This document shows, in pieces, positions 23,395 through 34,855 of a stretch of 64,000 bases of DNA. Source of the DNA: Ricinus communis (lineage: Eukaryota > Streptophyta > Magnoliopsida > Malpighiales > Euphorbiaceae); contig NC_063256.1 of NCBI RefSeq assembly GCF_019578655.1, positions 15,004,001 through 15,068,000 of the forward strand, read 5' to 3'. The notes beneath the pieces were generated by a model that was not told where the DNA came from, did not search any database, and worked only from the letters and a program-made list of their open reading frames with translations. Each line of letters starts with the position of its first letter. Position 1 is the first letter of the stretch. The translations under genes and the position numbers were made by a program.

Positions 23395-23640
23395 AGGTAT
23401 CAGGCTTGATGGGTAGGTTCTTTAGAGGGGAATTGGAAAAGATCTTGATGAGTGTAAATCCATCCTCCAATTTGAAGGGTGAAGGATTCTTTGTATGTGG
23501 TGCATGTGGAATATGCAGGGTCTTTATGGTCTTTGTGCTTTTTGAAGTGTTTGAACTTTGCAGAACCAGTTACCTCAATGATAGACTGGTAGTAGGATTG
23601 AGGCTTTAAAATATTCAAAGGCTTGAAATACCATCCTGGA
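23395..23640 (-). pseudogene. Viral polyprotein upstream fragment
   Basis: A short open stretch with NILKPQSYY and SAKFKHFKKH, a phrase I have seen upstream of the Ser-rich region in related plant-integrated viral polyproteins. It ends in stops at 23,400 and is separated from the next recognisable part by about 240 bp of decayed AT-rich DNA. Confidence 0.35.
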
Positions 23641-23649
23641 GGAAAAAAA

Positions 23650-24102
23650 TTTGAAATCAGTTTTGAGGGGCTTTCTTTAACATATATTAAATTTATTTAT
23701 TTTAGCTATAAAAGTAATTAGTATAAATTTTTATAATAAATAAGTTCATTTGTAAATAAATTTACTATAATAAAATGATTTTTATTATTTTAACATTAAA
23801 AATATCTATGATGCTAAATTTAAAAATATAGATTCAAGCACTTTAGAGAAAATATGTGATTATATTATTATCCACATGTTGGTTAAGGGTAAGAGCATAT
23901 GTGATTATGTTACCCATATATTGGTTAAGTGTAAGAATAATCCTGTCTATTTGAAAGAAAAGGAAGAACCCACAAAATCAGAAGGAAAAAAAGGCCCGAA
24001 ACTGGAAACCCAGCTGTTGTAATGGTAAAACTCCTGCAAACCCAACGAAGTCCAGATTTCATTTTGCACTTTGCTTTTCAGAGGCAAAAAGAAACGTTGG
24101 AA
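23650..24102 (+). promoter_or_regulatory. Upstream region and 5' UTR of SVR1
   Basis: AT-rich sequence between the viral relic and the SVR1 start codon. The viral relic ends within about 460 bp of the gene. No clear TATA box is seen near the likely start. An in-frame ATG at 24,022 lies 27 codons upstream of the chosen start. Confidence 0.4.
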
Positions 24103-27100
24103 ATGGGATCAGTTGCAGCGCTATCATCACTGCATAGTATCCAAAACCTCATCTTCTCAAAGCCTTCTGTTGCTCTTCTCAAACCCATACGTTCACTCCC
24201 TCGCATCACTTGCTCTTCTTCTTCTTCTTCTTCTTCTTCTTCTCTAGAATTCAACATCTCCTTCGCTCCTCCAAAACCCAAACCAAAGTCACCGCCCCAA
24301 TTGGACTTGTCGGACCAAGAAGTCCAGCTCTTCATTCCTTGGATTGTTCGCGGCGAAGATGGCAATCTGAAGCTCCAATCCCATCCACCTGCTCGCCTTA
24401 TCCACGCTCTTGCCGATGCTAAAACCCACAACACCAAGAAACAGAACAAGGTAAAGAAGGTTGCCGCTGCTGCTCCCACTCCCGCGGTGAAAGACAGACA
24501 TTTATCCAAGGCTGCTAGGAGATTTTACAATGAGACCTTCAGGGAGCCCCCTCAGCGTCTTAGTAAGGTTCTTGCTGCTTCTGGAGGTAATTTTTGGTCC
24601 AAATTATTTGCATATTTGTATTGTTAATATATGGGGTTTAAGTGAGTGCTTTGTGTAATTCAGTGGCATCAAGAAGGAACAGCGAAGAGCTTATTTTTCA
24701 AGGCAAAGTTACTGTTAATGGTTCTGTTTGCAATACTCCTCAGGTAAGCTGTTAATAATGTCATTCTTTTATCTCATTGGTCTTTAAACACCATGTAAAC
24801 CTTTGTCTGAACAAGACTTGTTCTTTCTGTATTACTTATAGACTCGAGTTGATCCTGCAAGGGATGTCATTTATGTCAATGGAAATCGCCTTCCTAAGAA
24901 ACTGCCTCCTAAGGTGTATCTTGCCCTTAATAAGCCAAAAGGGTTTGTAGCAATCGTTTTTCCTTTAGCTTCTGTTTTTTTATTTTTATGAATTTCTTAT
25001 AGGTATCGATTATAGTTCTGAGTTAATGTAATCTGATAAAGACAGGTATATTTGTTCTTCTGGGGAGAAACAGTCTAAGTCTGTGATGAGCCTATTTGAT
25101 GACTACTTTAAGAGTTGGGTAGGTTCAAATTCGCAACTTTTGTGCTAAAGTTGGTGTATTGTTTGGGAATTTATAAGAAAAATAATGTTTAGAATTTGGG
25201 TGTGTACGTCACTGCTATTATATATTTCCATTATTGTTTAATTATTTGTTTAACTCAGAAAACTGGTGATAAATAGTTTGCATTTACAGGATAAAAGTAA
25301 TCCAGGACTGCCTAAACCTCGACTTTTTACAGTCGGTCGCCTTGATGTTGCTACCACTGGCTTGATTATTGTGACCAATGATGGTATGCATTTTGCTATA
25401 TATGCATTCTTACATGTGGATATTACACATTGGAGATTAAATCGACTCATTTGGAGCTACTCACTTGCCCTTTCTTTTTACAGGAGATTTTGCTCAAGAA
25501 CTTGCTCACCCTTCATTTACTTTATCAAAAGAGTAAGGATGTGCTTCCTCATCTTTCTTACCCAGTACTAGTCATTAGGCTTAATTGTCAAAAGAAAGAT
25601 GTATATATTTTAAAAATTTCTTACTAAATCAGTGTGAATAGAGGGGTTGTTTCATCAAGTATGGTTTGGAAGTTGGAATGATTATGAATTCAAGGAGATC
25701 TTTATAATGTGTAATTGTAGATATATTGCAACAGTAGATGGTGCAGTAAACAAGCGGCATTTAATAGCCATCAGTGGAGGAACAATTATCCAAGGTGTCC
25801 ATTGCACTCCAGATTCTGTGGAGCTACTACCGCGGCAGCCAGATCTGTTAAGACCGCGTCTTCGTATAGTGGTACTTCTCTTCTTCTTCAGTCTAGTGGG
25901 ATAATTTTGGTTTCATATTTATTATATTCCTCTTATAGCACTCTCTTATAACTTCATCCTTCTGTAGTATTTTTGTTGGTGGATTTTCTGCCGACTGGAA
26001 ATTATGTCTCATTCTTATTGAACCTTTGCTTGCACGAATTATTGCTGCTGATTATGCTTAAATGTAGGGTTTATATAACATGAGATATAGATTGCAAAAA
26101 TCTCTTGTTGACTGACATTATAAAGAATACATAATTCATAACTAATTTTAAAACAAACACTTCTGTCCAAATTAGGACCAATGTTTCTTCGACATCGTTG
26201 CTATTTGGCAGAAATCTAATGTTTTCCTTCAGTCTTGTAAATTTTAGGTGGCCATAATATTTGCAATAGACATGTTCACAAAATGTCATTAGATGGATCA
26301 ATTCCATATAAAAACATTAGATTTATGCATAAAAGGATGGATAGTACCTATACTCAGTTTACTTGTATATTCTACATGATTGTTATGGTTATATTTTGAT
26401 TTCTCGTCCAAGTTAGATCAGTAGATTAAGTGATCACAAGTCCGCAAACATCTAAACAATGTCAAGTAACATCAGCAACTTGATAATGTCTTTTACCGCA
26501 ATCAAAGGTACTGAATAATGATTTTAAACGTCACAAGGATCCATAATCACATGTCAGCTGCTGCTGCTTCTTATTCTTCTAATTCTTCCACATTCTCTTT
26601 GGTGATCATGAATGATGATTTATGTAGATGAAGGAGTATATCATAAACTTTTATTTGATCAATTTTCTCTATAATTTATATAATGTGCTCTTATCTCTTT
26701 GTTGACTCAAATTGTAATTCTATTTTCTCTTACTCTGTTGATTAGGGTGAACAAGTGAGTAAGACTTGATTATCTGCTTAAACCATTTATGCAGGTGCAT
26801 GAAGGGAGGAACCACGAAGTTCGAGAACTTGTGAAGAATGCAGGGCTGGAGGTCAGTTTTGTTTTACTGATAAGACCATTTTAAATTTCAGAAATTTATT
26901 TTGCAATGACTTGCCTTTGTTACTTTTATATTCTAAGTTTGATCATATCTTCAGAGAAGAATAAGGCCTTTAAAGTAATATAACAAGTTCTTTCAGTTGC
27001 TCAAGTATTGAGTTGTAGATTCATAGAAGTATTCCTAACCTTGTAGTGGTACATATGTTATCCCAATAATCAATGACTGGACTTTTTCCTTTCTTAATTA

Positions 27101-28056
27101 AAACTTTAAATGTCCACCAGATCCACAGTGTACATTATGAAATTGGGCAATGCTTTGCTAGTATAATTGAGAAGAACTGAGTGATAAAAAATTGACTATA
27201 TTCTTCCTGAGTCTGGACATTTAGTAAACCATTGACATTATTTAAAATGTTTGTTTAGTACTTCTAATATTAAATTTGGCTTAATGTTTGTAGTACTTAT
27301 AGCCGCATCAGCTTTATCTTTCTTTTCTTTTCTTCTTTTCAGATTTGGTCATTTATGTTTATGTCAACTCATCTGTGTTATCTACTCAGGTCCATTCATT
27401 AAAGCGTGTAAGAATTGGCGGTTATAGACTTCCATCAGATCTTGGGTAACGTATCTGATATTTCTTTTCCTGGGATCGTTTTATGGATTCTATGTCTGAA
27501 TTAATTGCTTTCTTCACCACTCCCTATGAAATACTCATTCTTAAATGGAAGTATATGAAACAAAAAACGGAAGGAAAAAGGATACGGCAGAATCCCTTAT
27601 TAACTTAGGAACATTGTTAACTTTTAAAATTAGTTCAGGTCCTTTCATAAATCTATGCAAGAATTAGTGAGTTAAAGACTTCCATCAGATTCTGGGTAAC
27701 CATTTGCTATCTATATTCTTGAGGAATTTTAAAGATTCTTTTGTGTGTGGGTCAGTTTGTTTTCTTCATTACTCTAATATGAGAATGAATAAGAAGAAAT
27801 AACCACGGAGAGGGAGAGAGAGAGAAAGACTTCTTTAGGCTTTAGTGACATTTGAACATATATGGGTTCTGAACTTGTAGAAACCACGAAGATATAAAAT
27901 GCAACCCACCACATCTGTATAATTCTAGTCAGTCCTAGTTGTTGAGCTTAAAAGTTCACCTATATCATCTGTGTGAATTCTTATGCTAATTTCAGGATTG
28001 GGAAGCATGTTGAACTAAGAAAAAGTGAACTGAAGTTATTGGGTTGGAAGAGTTGA
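24103..28056 (+). CDS. SVR1: Plastid rRNA pseudouridine synthase, RluB/RsuA family (SVR1-like)
   Basis: Ten exons give 401 residues: 24103-24586, 24664-24743, 24842-24942, 25046-25118, 25290-25383, 25484-25532, 25721-25871, 26795-26851, 27390-27445, 27996-28056. All introns are GT-AG and all phases agree. The enzyme should convert uridine to pseudouridine in plastid ribosomal RNA. Residues 1 to about 55 are a Ser-rich transit peptide with ten consecutive Ser. An S4 RNA-binding domain follows (RLSKVLAASGVASRR to VYVNG-like IYVNG). The catalytic domain has VGRLDVATTGLIIVTNDG with the active-site Asp in GRLD (exon 5), then HEGRNHEVREL (exon 8) and RIGGYRLPSDLG (exons 9-10). Length agrees with Arabidopsis SVR1, known for chloroplast rRNA processing and suppression of leaf variegation. 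I chose the start at 24103 because MGSVAAL opens a typical transit peptide; the in-frame ATG at 24022 would add 27 residues. The gene looks intact. Confidence 0.92.
24214..24245 (+). repeat. (TTC)n microsatellite coding poly-Ser
   Basis: A TCT/TTC trinucleotide run inside SVR1 exon 1 encodes ten Ser in the predicted transit peptide. It preserves the frame, so length variation would change only the Ser count. Confidence 0.85.
27660..27700 (+). pseudogene. Partial duplicate of SVR1 exon 9 in the next intron
   Basis: GACTTCCATCAGATTCTGGG followed by GTAAC copies the end of exon 9 plus its donor site at 27,411-27,450 with a few changes and a one-base insertion. The copy is about 250 bp downstream, within the intron between exons 9 and 10. 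The inserted base and an upstream stop prevent use in frame. Confidence 0.7.
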
Positions 28057-28850
28057 AAGTAGTGCTGCATTACTGCTAGAATACATCTTCCCGGCTGTAT
28101 TTTGATCAAATGAAACACAGTTTCAAGGTTTCAGCATGCAACTTGCGTATGTTTTGTTGCGGACAGTTGCATGGAAGGGACAAGTGATGGAGTAATGAGT
28201 CGAACTGCCTCCTGATTATATCGTTAATATACGGCCGCTGCCAGGCGAGCTATTCTGCTAGAGGTTGAGAAGCTTTGGCACTAGTAAAAAATGCAAGTCC
28301 ATTTATTAAATCTGGGAACGTTTATGTTGTGAAAAATGCCTATAGGTAAAATGGGATTGTGAATTTGTTCTTAATGAGAATGTATAATTTTATCCACAAG
28401 GGAACAAAGCTAAGGTGATATCCTTGCAGATCTTGTATCATTCTCTATAAATTCTCACTTGGAACCTCAGAGGAGGAGATGGTTGGGCTTGACTAGGTTT
28501 CATCTATCCTGTAATTTCATGTGCTCTCGGGAGCTATGGCTGTACAAGTATAGAACCCGATTCACTTTTTGCTAAAAAAATTTGTGTGGTCGGCTTATTT
28601 CATTTGTAACTGTTAGAACATAATGCCAACGCCCTCTCTTTGTTATACCCAGGGATATATATTATTAAAATGAACTCCTGTTTACTTCAGTTGATGTGGT
28701 TTTTTATTTTTTTGACTTTTTATTAACAGTGGAACCCGCCGATTCATCCTACAAATACAAAGAATCTTACTCTAATTAGGAATCCTATTTTCATTAGGAG
28801 TCCTACTCTAACTAGAAATCCTAATCCTACTAAGATTGTACACGAGCCAT
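28057..28850 (+). other. 3' UTR and downstream flank of SVR1
   Basis: No coding region seen. The first several hundred bases presumably include the SVR1 3' untranslated region; a poly-A signal could not be assigned with confidence. Confidence 0.4.
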
Positions 28851-28925
28851 TCAAATTTGATGGACCAATGAGTAGAGTTCGCATAAAGAATATCAAAGAT
28901 GTTTTAGGAGTGCTCGTGAAGTAAG
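28850..28925 (+). pseudogene. Ty3/gypsy pol C-terminal scrap
   Basis: The plus strand reads FDGPMSRVRIKNIKD, matching the GPMTRxRAKxIK tail motif found at the end of many plant gypsy polyproteins (the intact element here ends with GPITRSRSKKLQEA). The remaining pol gene is absent. Confidence 0.45.
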
Positions 28926-31860
28926 AGTTGAAGCTTGGGTTAGAGATCTAAAGTTTAAGAGAGATTGGGATTAATCAAGACAATGAGCATCAAAATATTC
29001 ATATCAACTTAATTCAATGTATAGAGGTACGAACAAATCAAAATAGATTTATAATAAACAAGTTAAGCTAATTGGAGTAAGATATTCAAGAATTGGCTTT
29101 TATTATATGTAACTTAAATACAAATGTCATGTTTATTATATGAATTAGGTTTGGACAAATTTTAGAAGTATTCATTCATTTAAAGAGGTTTTTAATAATT
29201 ATGAGTCTTGTTTTAAATTATCATTTTAGTTTAAGAGTTCTACTTCGAGTCTTATTGTTATTTGCTTCTTTATCATTATAGAATTAGGTTTTTCTAAAAC
29301 ATATATAAGCAAATATGAATTTCTATGTAAAGGTTGTTGAATATTGATTATTTTAGAGTTAATTATCTTTTTTTGTTCTTTATAAACTTGATGAATTTAT
29401 TAATTGAAAGTTTGATATTTTACAAACTTATTTTAATCTAAATCTTTATTTATATTAGACAGCATTTAGTTTTTTATAATTAAAGTTTTTAAGTACAAGT
29501 TATTTAAGGATCGTGTTATAAGTTAGAATTTTTTTGCTTGATTAGGTAAACAATTCTTATTGAAGACATCAACATCGAATACGTATTTAGGACAAGTTAG
29601 GCATATTGGTATCAGCCATCCATTGTATTAGTGTTTGATTTGCAGCTTCCATGCTTTCTTAAATGTTTATTTTGCCTCTCGGCATGTGTTTTTCACAATT
29701 CGTGGAATGCGGGTATGTTTCTTTTGATCACCGGACATGTTTTTCTTTTAAATAAGAATCTCCTTAGTATATTCAAACTCAAATAGACAGTTACAAGTTT
29801 GAAGATTAATTAACAAATAAAAAACAACTCAAACTGCTATTGTGCTGTATATGAGAAGGAAGTAAAGACCTGAAAAACAACTGCGGAGAAGTTGGTGTGA
29901 GAGAGAAGATTGAATGCCCCCTGGAGGAGTCGCTGGCGGCAGCTGAACATGCTTCCTCTGAAGCACACATTACTGTAAAACCCAGAGCTGTTTTAGTAAT
30001 TAACGCATGCAGAATTGAGGATACCTCCATGAAAAGAAAAGGTCAGTCAATAGGAGATAGGTTCAAATTTAACCTGCAAATAATCCAACCCTGTTCTACC
30101 CTTGTTAACAGAGCTATGTCTCTGTTCTTGAATTTTTATTGGTTATTAAGAAGAACCAAAAAGAAAAAGAAAACAAAAGAGAAGATCATATCAAAGAAGA
30201 AAGGAAGGTAGAGAAATCATATAATTCACATGACATGTTTTAATTATTTGTTAATACAGTAGTCTCTACAAATATGCTTTCTTGATTCAAACCATTAGCT
30301 GCTATTTTCTTCAGTGCCCCCTTACAAAGCTTAAAGAAATGTCACTAACTCCATTCTTCAACAACCAAATAAACAATATCTCTGACCCCTTTTCACTTGA
30401 CATATCGGATCCATTAAAAGACTTCCCGTTCCCTTCTTTCCCTTCATCATCATCTCTCTTACGTAATGAAAATTCTCCCTCTCATTTTCTCCTCCTCTAT
30501 TACAGGAAAAAAAATATTAAGTAGAAATGATATTGATTTTGTGTACTCTTGCACCAATATTAATGATTTAGCTAAGTGGTTATCTTTTGGGATCCCTTTG
30601 ATCCTATATGATTGCTAGACTTTACATTTTGATACTATTGAATTATTTTGCATTACATTGTTTGACTGCACTGTAATGCCTATTTAGATCCTTCTTAAAT
30701 GTTGAACTTGGTTCATTTTGACTGTTTGGATTGTGTTTTTTTCTTCTTTTGAAGTCGATCAGGATATTGTAGTTGTAAGACTAGAAAGAAACCCCAGAAT
30801 CTTACATCTTTAAAGGTGATCTTCCCGATCTTAGAAAAAAAAAATTAAATTTGAGATCGAGGATAACAGTGTTGAGGACAAGAAATGATGTTAAGTCTAG
30901 AAAGAGAGAGAAAGAGGATGAAGAGCAAGAAGGAGAATTTGCCTGAAGTGCCAAAATCACATAAAAATATAAATTTTACTGTTATTTACCTAAAAAAATA
31001 GATTAGGGGCTAAAATGCACCTTTTTCCCTTTTAAATTTGATTCAGAAGTTTTAATTGATTTTAGTATTTTGTAATTAGTATTAATTTATAATTTTAGTT
31101 TAGAATTCCTAATCTAAGTAGTGTTGTAATTATTTTAGTATATAAATATATAAGCTTGTAATAGATGAGAATTTAGTTTTTAGAGTCATTAATGATAATA
31201 TATTTCATCATAGTTTAACAAGACAATAGACAGATGCTCCTTCCCAAGTAGAAGGTCGTCTAGATAGACAGAGGTCGAGGAGCAGAGCCTGATCAAGAAG
31301 CCCGAGCTCTCAAACTCATAATTCAGCTCAATCAACAAGAGAGTATTAGAAGCTCTAAGAAATTACTTGGGAAAGGAAATTCTCTACGCTCCAGTATGCT
31401 GGCTAAGCACTTTCTGGAAAACTTTAGATTATTTTCTTTAGATTCACATAATGGGTTAGGTGACCCTCAACTTTGCAATAAGGACGGACCGATCTACAAT
31501 TTTAGACACTTGCCTGACTTTTCAGAGCTTGATTTATTACTAGCATCCCTCCTAAGCAAAGATCAAGCAACTTAAAGAAGTACATCCAGAGAATAAAAGA
31601 AAACTTGAAGGTTTTGTGAAAAGATTTAATAAAATTGTTCAAATATAAAAATTGAATCTTGATATGATACTCGCATATGATCAAATTTAAGAATTGTTTT
31701 AAAATAAATCATCTTAATCTTATGTCGAGCTCATTGACCGAGCACTGTTGATCCGGATAAGTATATGAAGTGCAAATTCGAACAAGAAAAGAAAAGATCA
31801 AGAAATGATAATAGTAGAACAGAGAATAAAACTAAGGATTAAAATTATGGTCCACTCAAC
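28926..31860. other. Intergenic, no gene supported
   Basis: Mostly AT-rich. A GC-richer patch at 29,890-30,010 has short open frames on both strands but no recognisable domain. Sequence at 31,020-31,210 (TATATAAGCTTGTAATAG region) resembles the promoter/leader of an LTR and may go with the pol scrap at 28.9 kb. A CAAGTAGAAGG-type GC-richer stretch at 31,230-31,400 is unassigned. Confidence 0.35.
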
Positions 31861-31867
31861 ATCTCAA

Positions 31868-32595
31868 AGCATATTATTATTGTTGTTTTAATCGCTACGT
31901 TAGGCGCTCAAGGCTCATTTTAGATCATTAAGGCATATTGCCAATGTTGTTCTATTCATCACTGTAGGTGTTCAAAGCTCATTCTAAAGCATTAAACAAA
32001 AGACTCTTGTTCTACTCCATACTTTAGGCACTCAGAGCTCATTCTAAAACATTAAACTATATTACTTGTGTTGTTTTACTTACAACTTTAGGCGCTCAAA
32101 GCTCATCTTAAAGTATTAAGATGTATTTTAGAGCACTAAAGCATATTGCTAGTTCTATTTTACTTGCCACTTTAGATACTCAAAGCTCAATCTAAAGCAT
32201 TAAGGCATAATGCTAGTGTTGTTCTATTCGCTACTTTAGACACTCAAAGTTCATTTTTAAGGTATTAAAAATATTGCTAGTGTTGTTCTACTTGCCAATT
32301 TAGACGAGCATTAAGAAATTGCTAGTGTTGTTCTACTAACCACTTTGTATAGTCAAAAGCTTAATTTAGAGCACAAGGCATATTACTAATGTTGTTTCCT
32401 CACCATTTTAAACAAAAAGAAAAAAAGCTCATTAAGGTATATTGCTAGAGCTGGCTACTTGCCATTTTAGGCGAAATAACTCAATTTAGAGCATTAAAAC
32501 AAATTGATAGTGTTGTCATTTGCCACCTTCAGACGTGCAGACGCAATATAGAACATATAGCATATTAGTAATGTTGATACTCGGCATAATTAAAC
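31868..32595. repeat. Decayed ~60-bp tandem repeat array, about 11 units
   Basis: Recurring core TTAGGCGCTCAAAGCTCAT, then AAAGCATTAAGGCATATTGC and TAGTGTTGTTCTACTTGCCA. Cores occur near 31904, 31964, 32023, 32089, 32165, 32237, 32303 and, more degraded, to 32,525. Unit length varies from about 58 to 75 bp through indels. No coding capacity. Confidence 0.75.
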
Positions 32596-32599
32596 ATAT

Positions 32600-34067
32600 T
32601 GCTAGTGTCATTATTGGAGAACAAAGATGAGTAATCAACTTATTGCACAGCAGAAATAAATGAAATCATCATCAGAGAGTAGAAGTACAAAGTGCCAAGC
32701 AGATTATGCTAAGTAAACCAGGTTTAATTCAATGACAATCTTATAAGAATTATATATTAGAAAAGATGAACTCAAATAGGAGTGGGAATTACCTGCAAGG
32801 ATTATCCTATTTTGAATAGGACAAGAATGATCTTATACAGACATGGTTACAAAACCACTGGATACACAATGAATAAATGATTAGACACCAATCTGTACAC
32901 TGTCGAATGAATTTTGGAAAATCATGTCAACGAGATTAACATCAATAGCTGAGCAATATTTGACTAATTATCACCGATAAAAATTGGTGCTATTTACCTA
33001 TAGAAAAACTTACTTAATTTGGTATTAGAGCATGGAAATGACAATATTAGATGGGTTTTAATTTTAAATATTAATCAAATAAAATAATATAATTAAGTGC
33101 TTCTTAAAATAAGATGATAGCTAAAGATAATTAAAAGATTAGTGATTATATAATGCCACTAATTTATTATATATATATCTATTATTTTTATTAAGTTTTA
33201 AACTTATTAAAATAAAATGGTAATATTAAGTATTTATTAAAGTATAATACTAAATATAATTATTTTTATAATATAATATATTTATAATTAAAATAAGATA
33301 TTTTAAACTATAAATTTAAATCATAAAATTAATAATTGTGTATTAGCACAAATAAATAAAATTATATTACTAAATGCTTATTAAAATAAAATGGTACCTA
33401 AAATAATAAAAAATAATAATTATATAACGATATTGATTTAGTGTATATATATTATGAATTTTCTGATTATTTTTTATAACTATTAAATTTTGAGGTTATA
33501 TGTAATATTAAATGCTATTAAAATAAAATAATAACAAAATAAAATTATTTTTATAATGCAATATTTTTTATTAAAATAAAATATTTCAAATTAAAAATTT
33601 ATATCATAAATTTATTAATAATTGTGCATTAGTACAAATATATTGCTAGTGTATAACTTAAAGTAATTGATATAAATGCGGTCTGTCAATTAATTATTCA
33701 AATTCAAGCCAGATATACTTCTTAAGTTGGTTATACAACACGATTTATGTAATTAGTTTAATAAATTATTTTTTAAAATATTATTTTTCCATAATTTTTT
33801 TTTTCCTTCAATTTTTTTAAACACATACTTAACTAACTAGAAATTTTCTACTTATGCTCCTTGATAACTTAAATAAAACCATTCCGTATTTTCTTTTAGA
33901 GAAAATCACACCATATATATTATTTCCTCTTTACTTTATTTTAAATATTTTGTTTTTATTTTTTACTTTTTTGCTTTTTGTTCTTTTTCTAATACATTTT
34001 TTTGCCTCTTTTGTTTTCTTTTATGTCTCTAACCATTTTTTTCCACTATTTACAGTAATCTCTCACG
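32600..34067. repeat. AT-rich intergenic DNA with diverged repeats
   Basis: ATTAAAATAAAATGGTA-type phrases recur at about 33,206, 33,379 and 33,518. A longer unit (ATTAATAATTGTGTATTAGC, then ACAAATA) at 33,325 is repeated at about 33,610. No gene is seen; the T-rich open frame at 33,854-34,078 is low complexity. Confidence 0.4.
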
Positions 34068-34072
34068 GTTTT
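34068..34072. repeat. Target-site duplication GTTTT, left copy
   Basis: GTTTT directly precedes the TGTTAAGAAC start of the left LTR and is repeated directly after the right LTR at 41184-41188. Five bases is the usual duplication for Ty3/gypsy integration. Confidence 0.85.
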
Positions 34073-34790
34073 TGTTAAGAACCTCCAAGGATTAGAACCA
34101 CGAACCCTAATGATTATGAACCCGTGAATTACTATCTTAGAAACCCAAGAACAAATTGAGTTTCAAAACCCAAGAACCGCTTAAATCAGATTGCAAGGTA
34201 TGGTTGATCAAGATCAGAACCTAAAGAAAACTAAGTTCTTTAAACCCTAACCCTTAACACGCCACAAGGATAGATCAATTCCTTGATAAGTGGTTTATGC
34301 ATTCAACAAGAATTCAAGAATTCAAGCAAATATGCAAAGGAAACAACTACTATAATTTTATCAAAATTCGAATTCTTTTTCAAAACACAACTTAAGGGGC
34401 GTTTTTATAGCCACCTAACATTATAAACCCTAGTAAAACTATTAACCCTACCGCCACATAAGAAAAATAGGCAATAACATTGTTCGAACTTAAAGAAGAG
34501 ATTTGACCCCAAATATTAGCCCACATTAGTCTTCATGTATTTGGACTTGCAAAACATTAAATAAAGCCCATTCGGATGTGTCTTTACTTGGGCCTATCCT
34601 AGCATGACCAATTGGGCTTCCTTGACTAGCCCGATCTTGCATATAGCCAATTAAGGCTTCTTGTAGCTTCTTGGACCTTGACCTTGTAATTGGGCCTTGT
34701 AGCATGCTCAATGGATCCTTAGCTTTATCTTTGGTTTTCTTGTTGTCCTCTCCATCAAGTCCATCTTTAAGCTTGGCCATGTCCATATCA
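34073..34790 (-). repeat. 3' LTR of the gypsy element
   Basis: 718 bp, TG to CA at the ends on either strand, adjoining the polypurine tract at 34,791. Near-identical to the copy at 40466-41183. Confidence 0.93.
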
Positions 34791-34855
34791 TTCCCTCCTT
34801 CTTTAGGATGATTCGTCCTCGAATCAAGTTCATCACCTACATCAAAAGGACTCAA
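34526..34855 (-). pseudogene. Pol C-terminal tail reading into the LTR
   Basis: A 109-codon frame starts in the internal region, crosses the polypurine tract (which codes for KEGGND) and ends inside the 3' LTR. It contains the GPITRSRSKKLQEA motif known from gypsy polyprotein tails. The 3' LTR thus supplies most of the tail codons. Confidence 0.6.
34791..34804 (-). other. Polypurine tract
   Basis: AAAGAAGGAGGGAA on the minus strand immediately next to the 3' LTR, the expected plus-strand primer site. Confidence 0.85.

Larger units (their letters stand above)
18660..23640 (-). mobile_element. Endogenous pararetrovirus relic (Caulimoviridae-like)
   Basis: Read 5' to 3' on the minus strand, pieces occur in the order of a caulimovirid polyprotein: an N-terminal unassigned region (23,640-22,333), coat protein (22,154-21,180), zinc knuckle (near 21,165), aspartic protease (20,885-20,016), reverse transcriptase (19,883-18,861) and RNase H (to about 18,680). 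No integrase follows and no LTRs flank it, which argues against a Ty3 retrotransposon. A petu-/florendovirus-like source is my best guess. The movement-protein region and the genome ends are not recognisable. Frameshifts and stops occur between and within the parts, so it cannot be expressed as a polyprotein. Confidence 0.75.

Noticed and set aside
18660..23640. Reading the viral relic as a Ty3/gypsy retrotransposon
   Set aside because: No integrase, LTR, primer site or polypurine tract, and the coat-protein block matches caulimovirid-like elements.
24022..24102. Upstream in-frame ATG of SVR1 as the start
   Set aside because: Possible, but the downstream Met opens a typical transit peptide; kept as an alternative only.
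24078..24509. Minus-strand 143-codon frame opposite SVR1 exon 1
   Set aside because: Shadow of the real exon; its Glu run is the complement of the Ser-coding microsatellite.
29806..30211. Open frames on both strands in a GC-richer patch
   Set aside because: No family recognised, no splice-consistent extension; insufficient to call a gene.
31868..32595. CRISPR-like array
   Set aside because: Eukaryotic tandem repeat with diverged units and no unique spacers of constant length.
33854..34078. 74-codon hydrophobic frame
   Set aside because: T-rich low-complexity DNA coding mostly Phe and Leu; it runs into the LTR edge.
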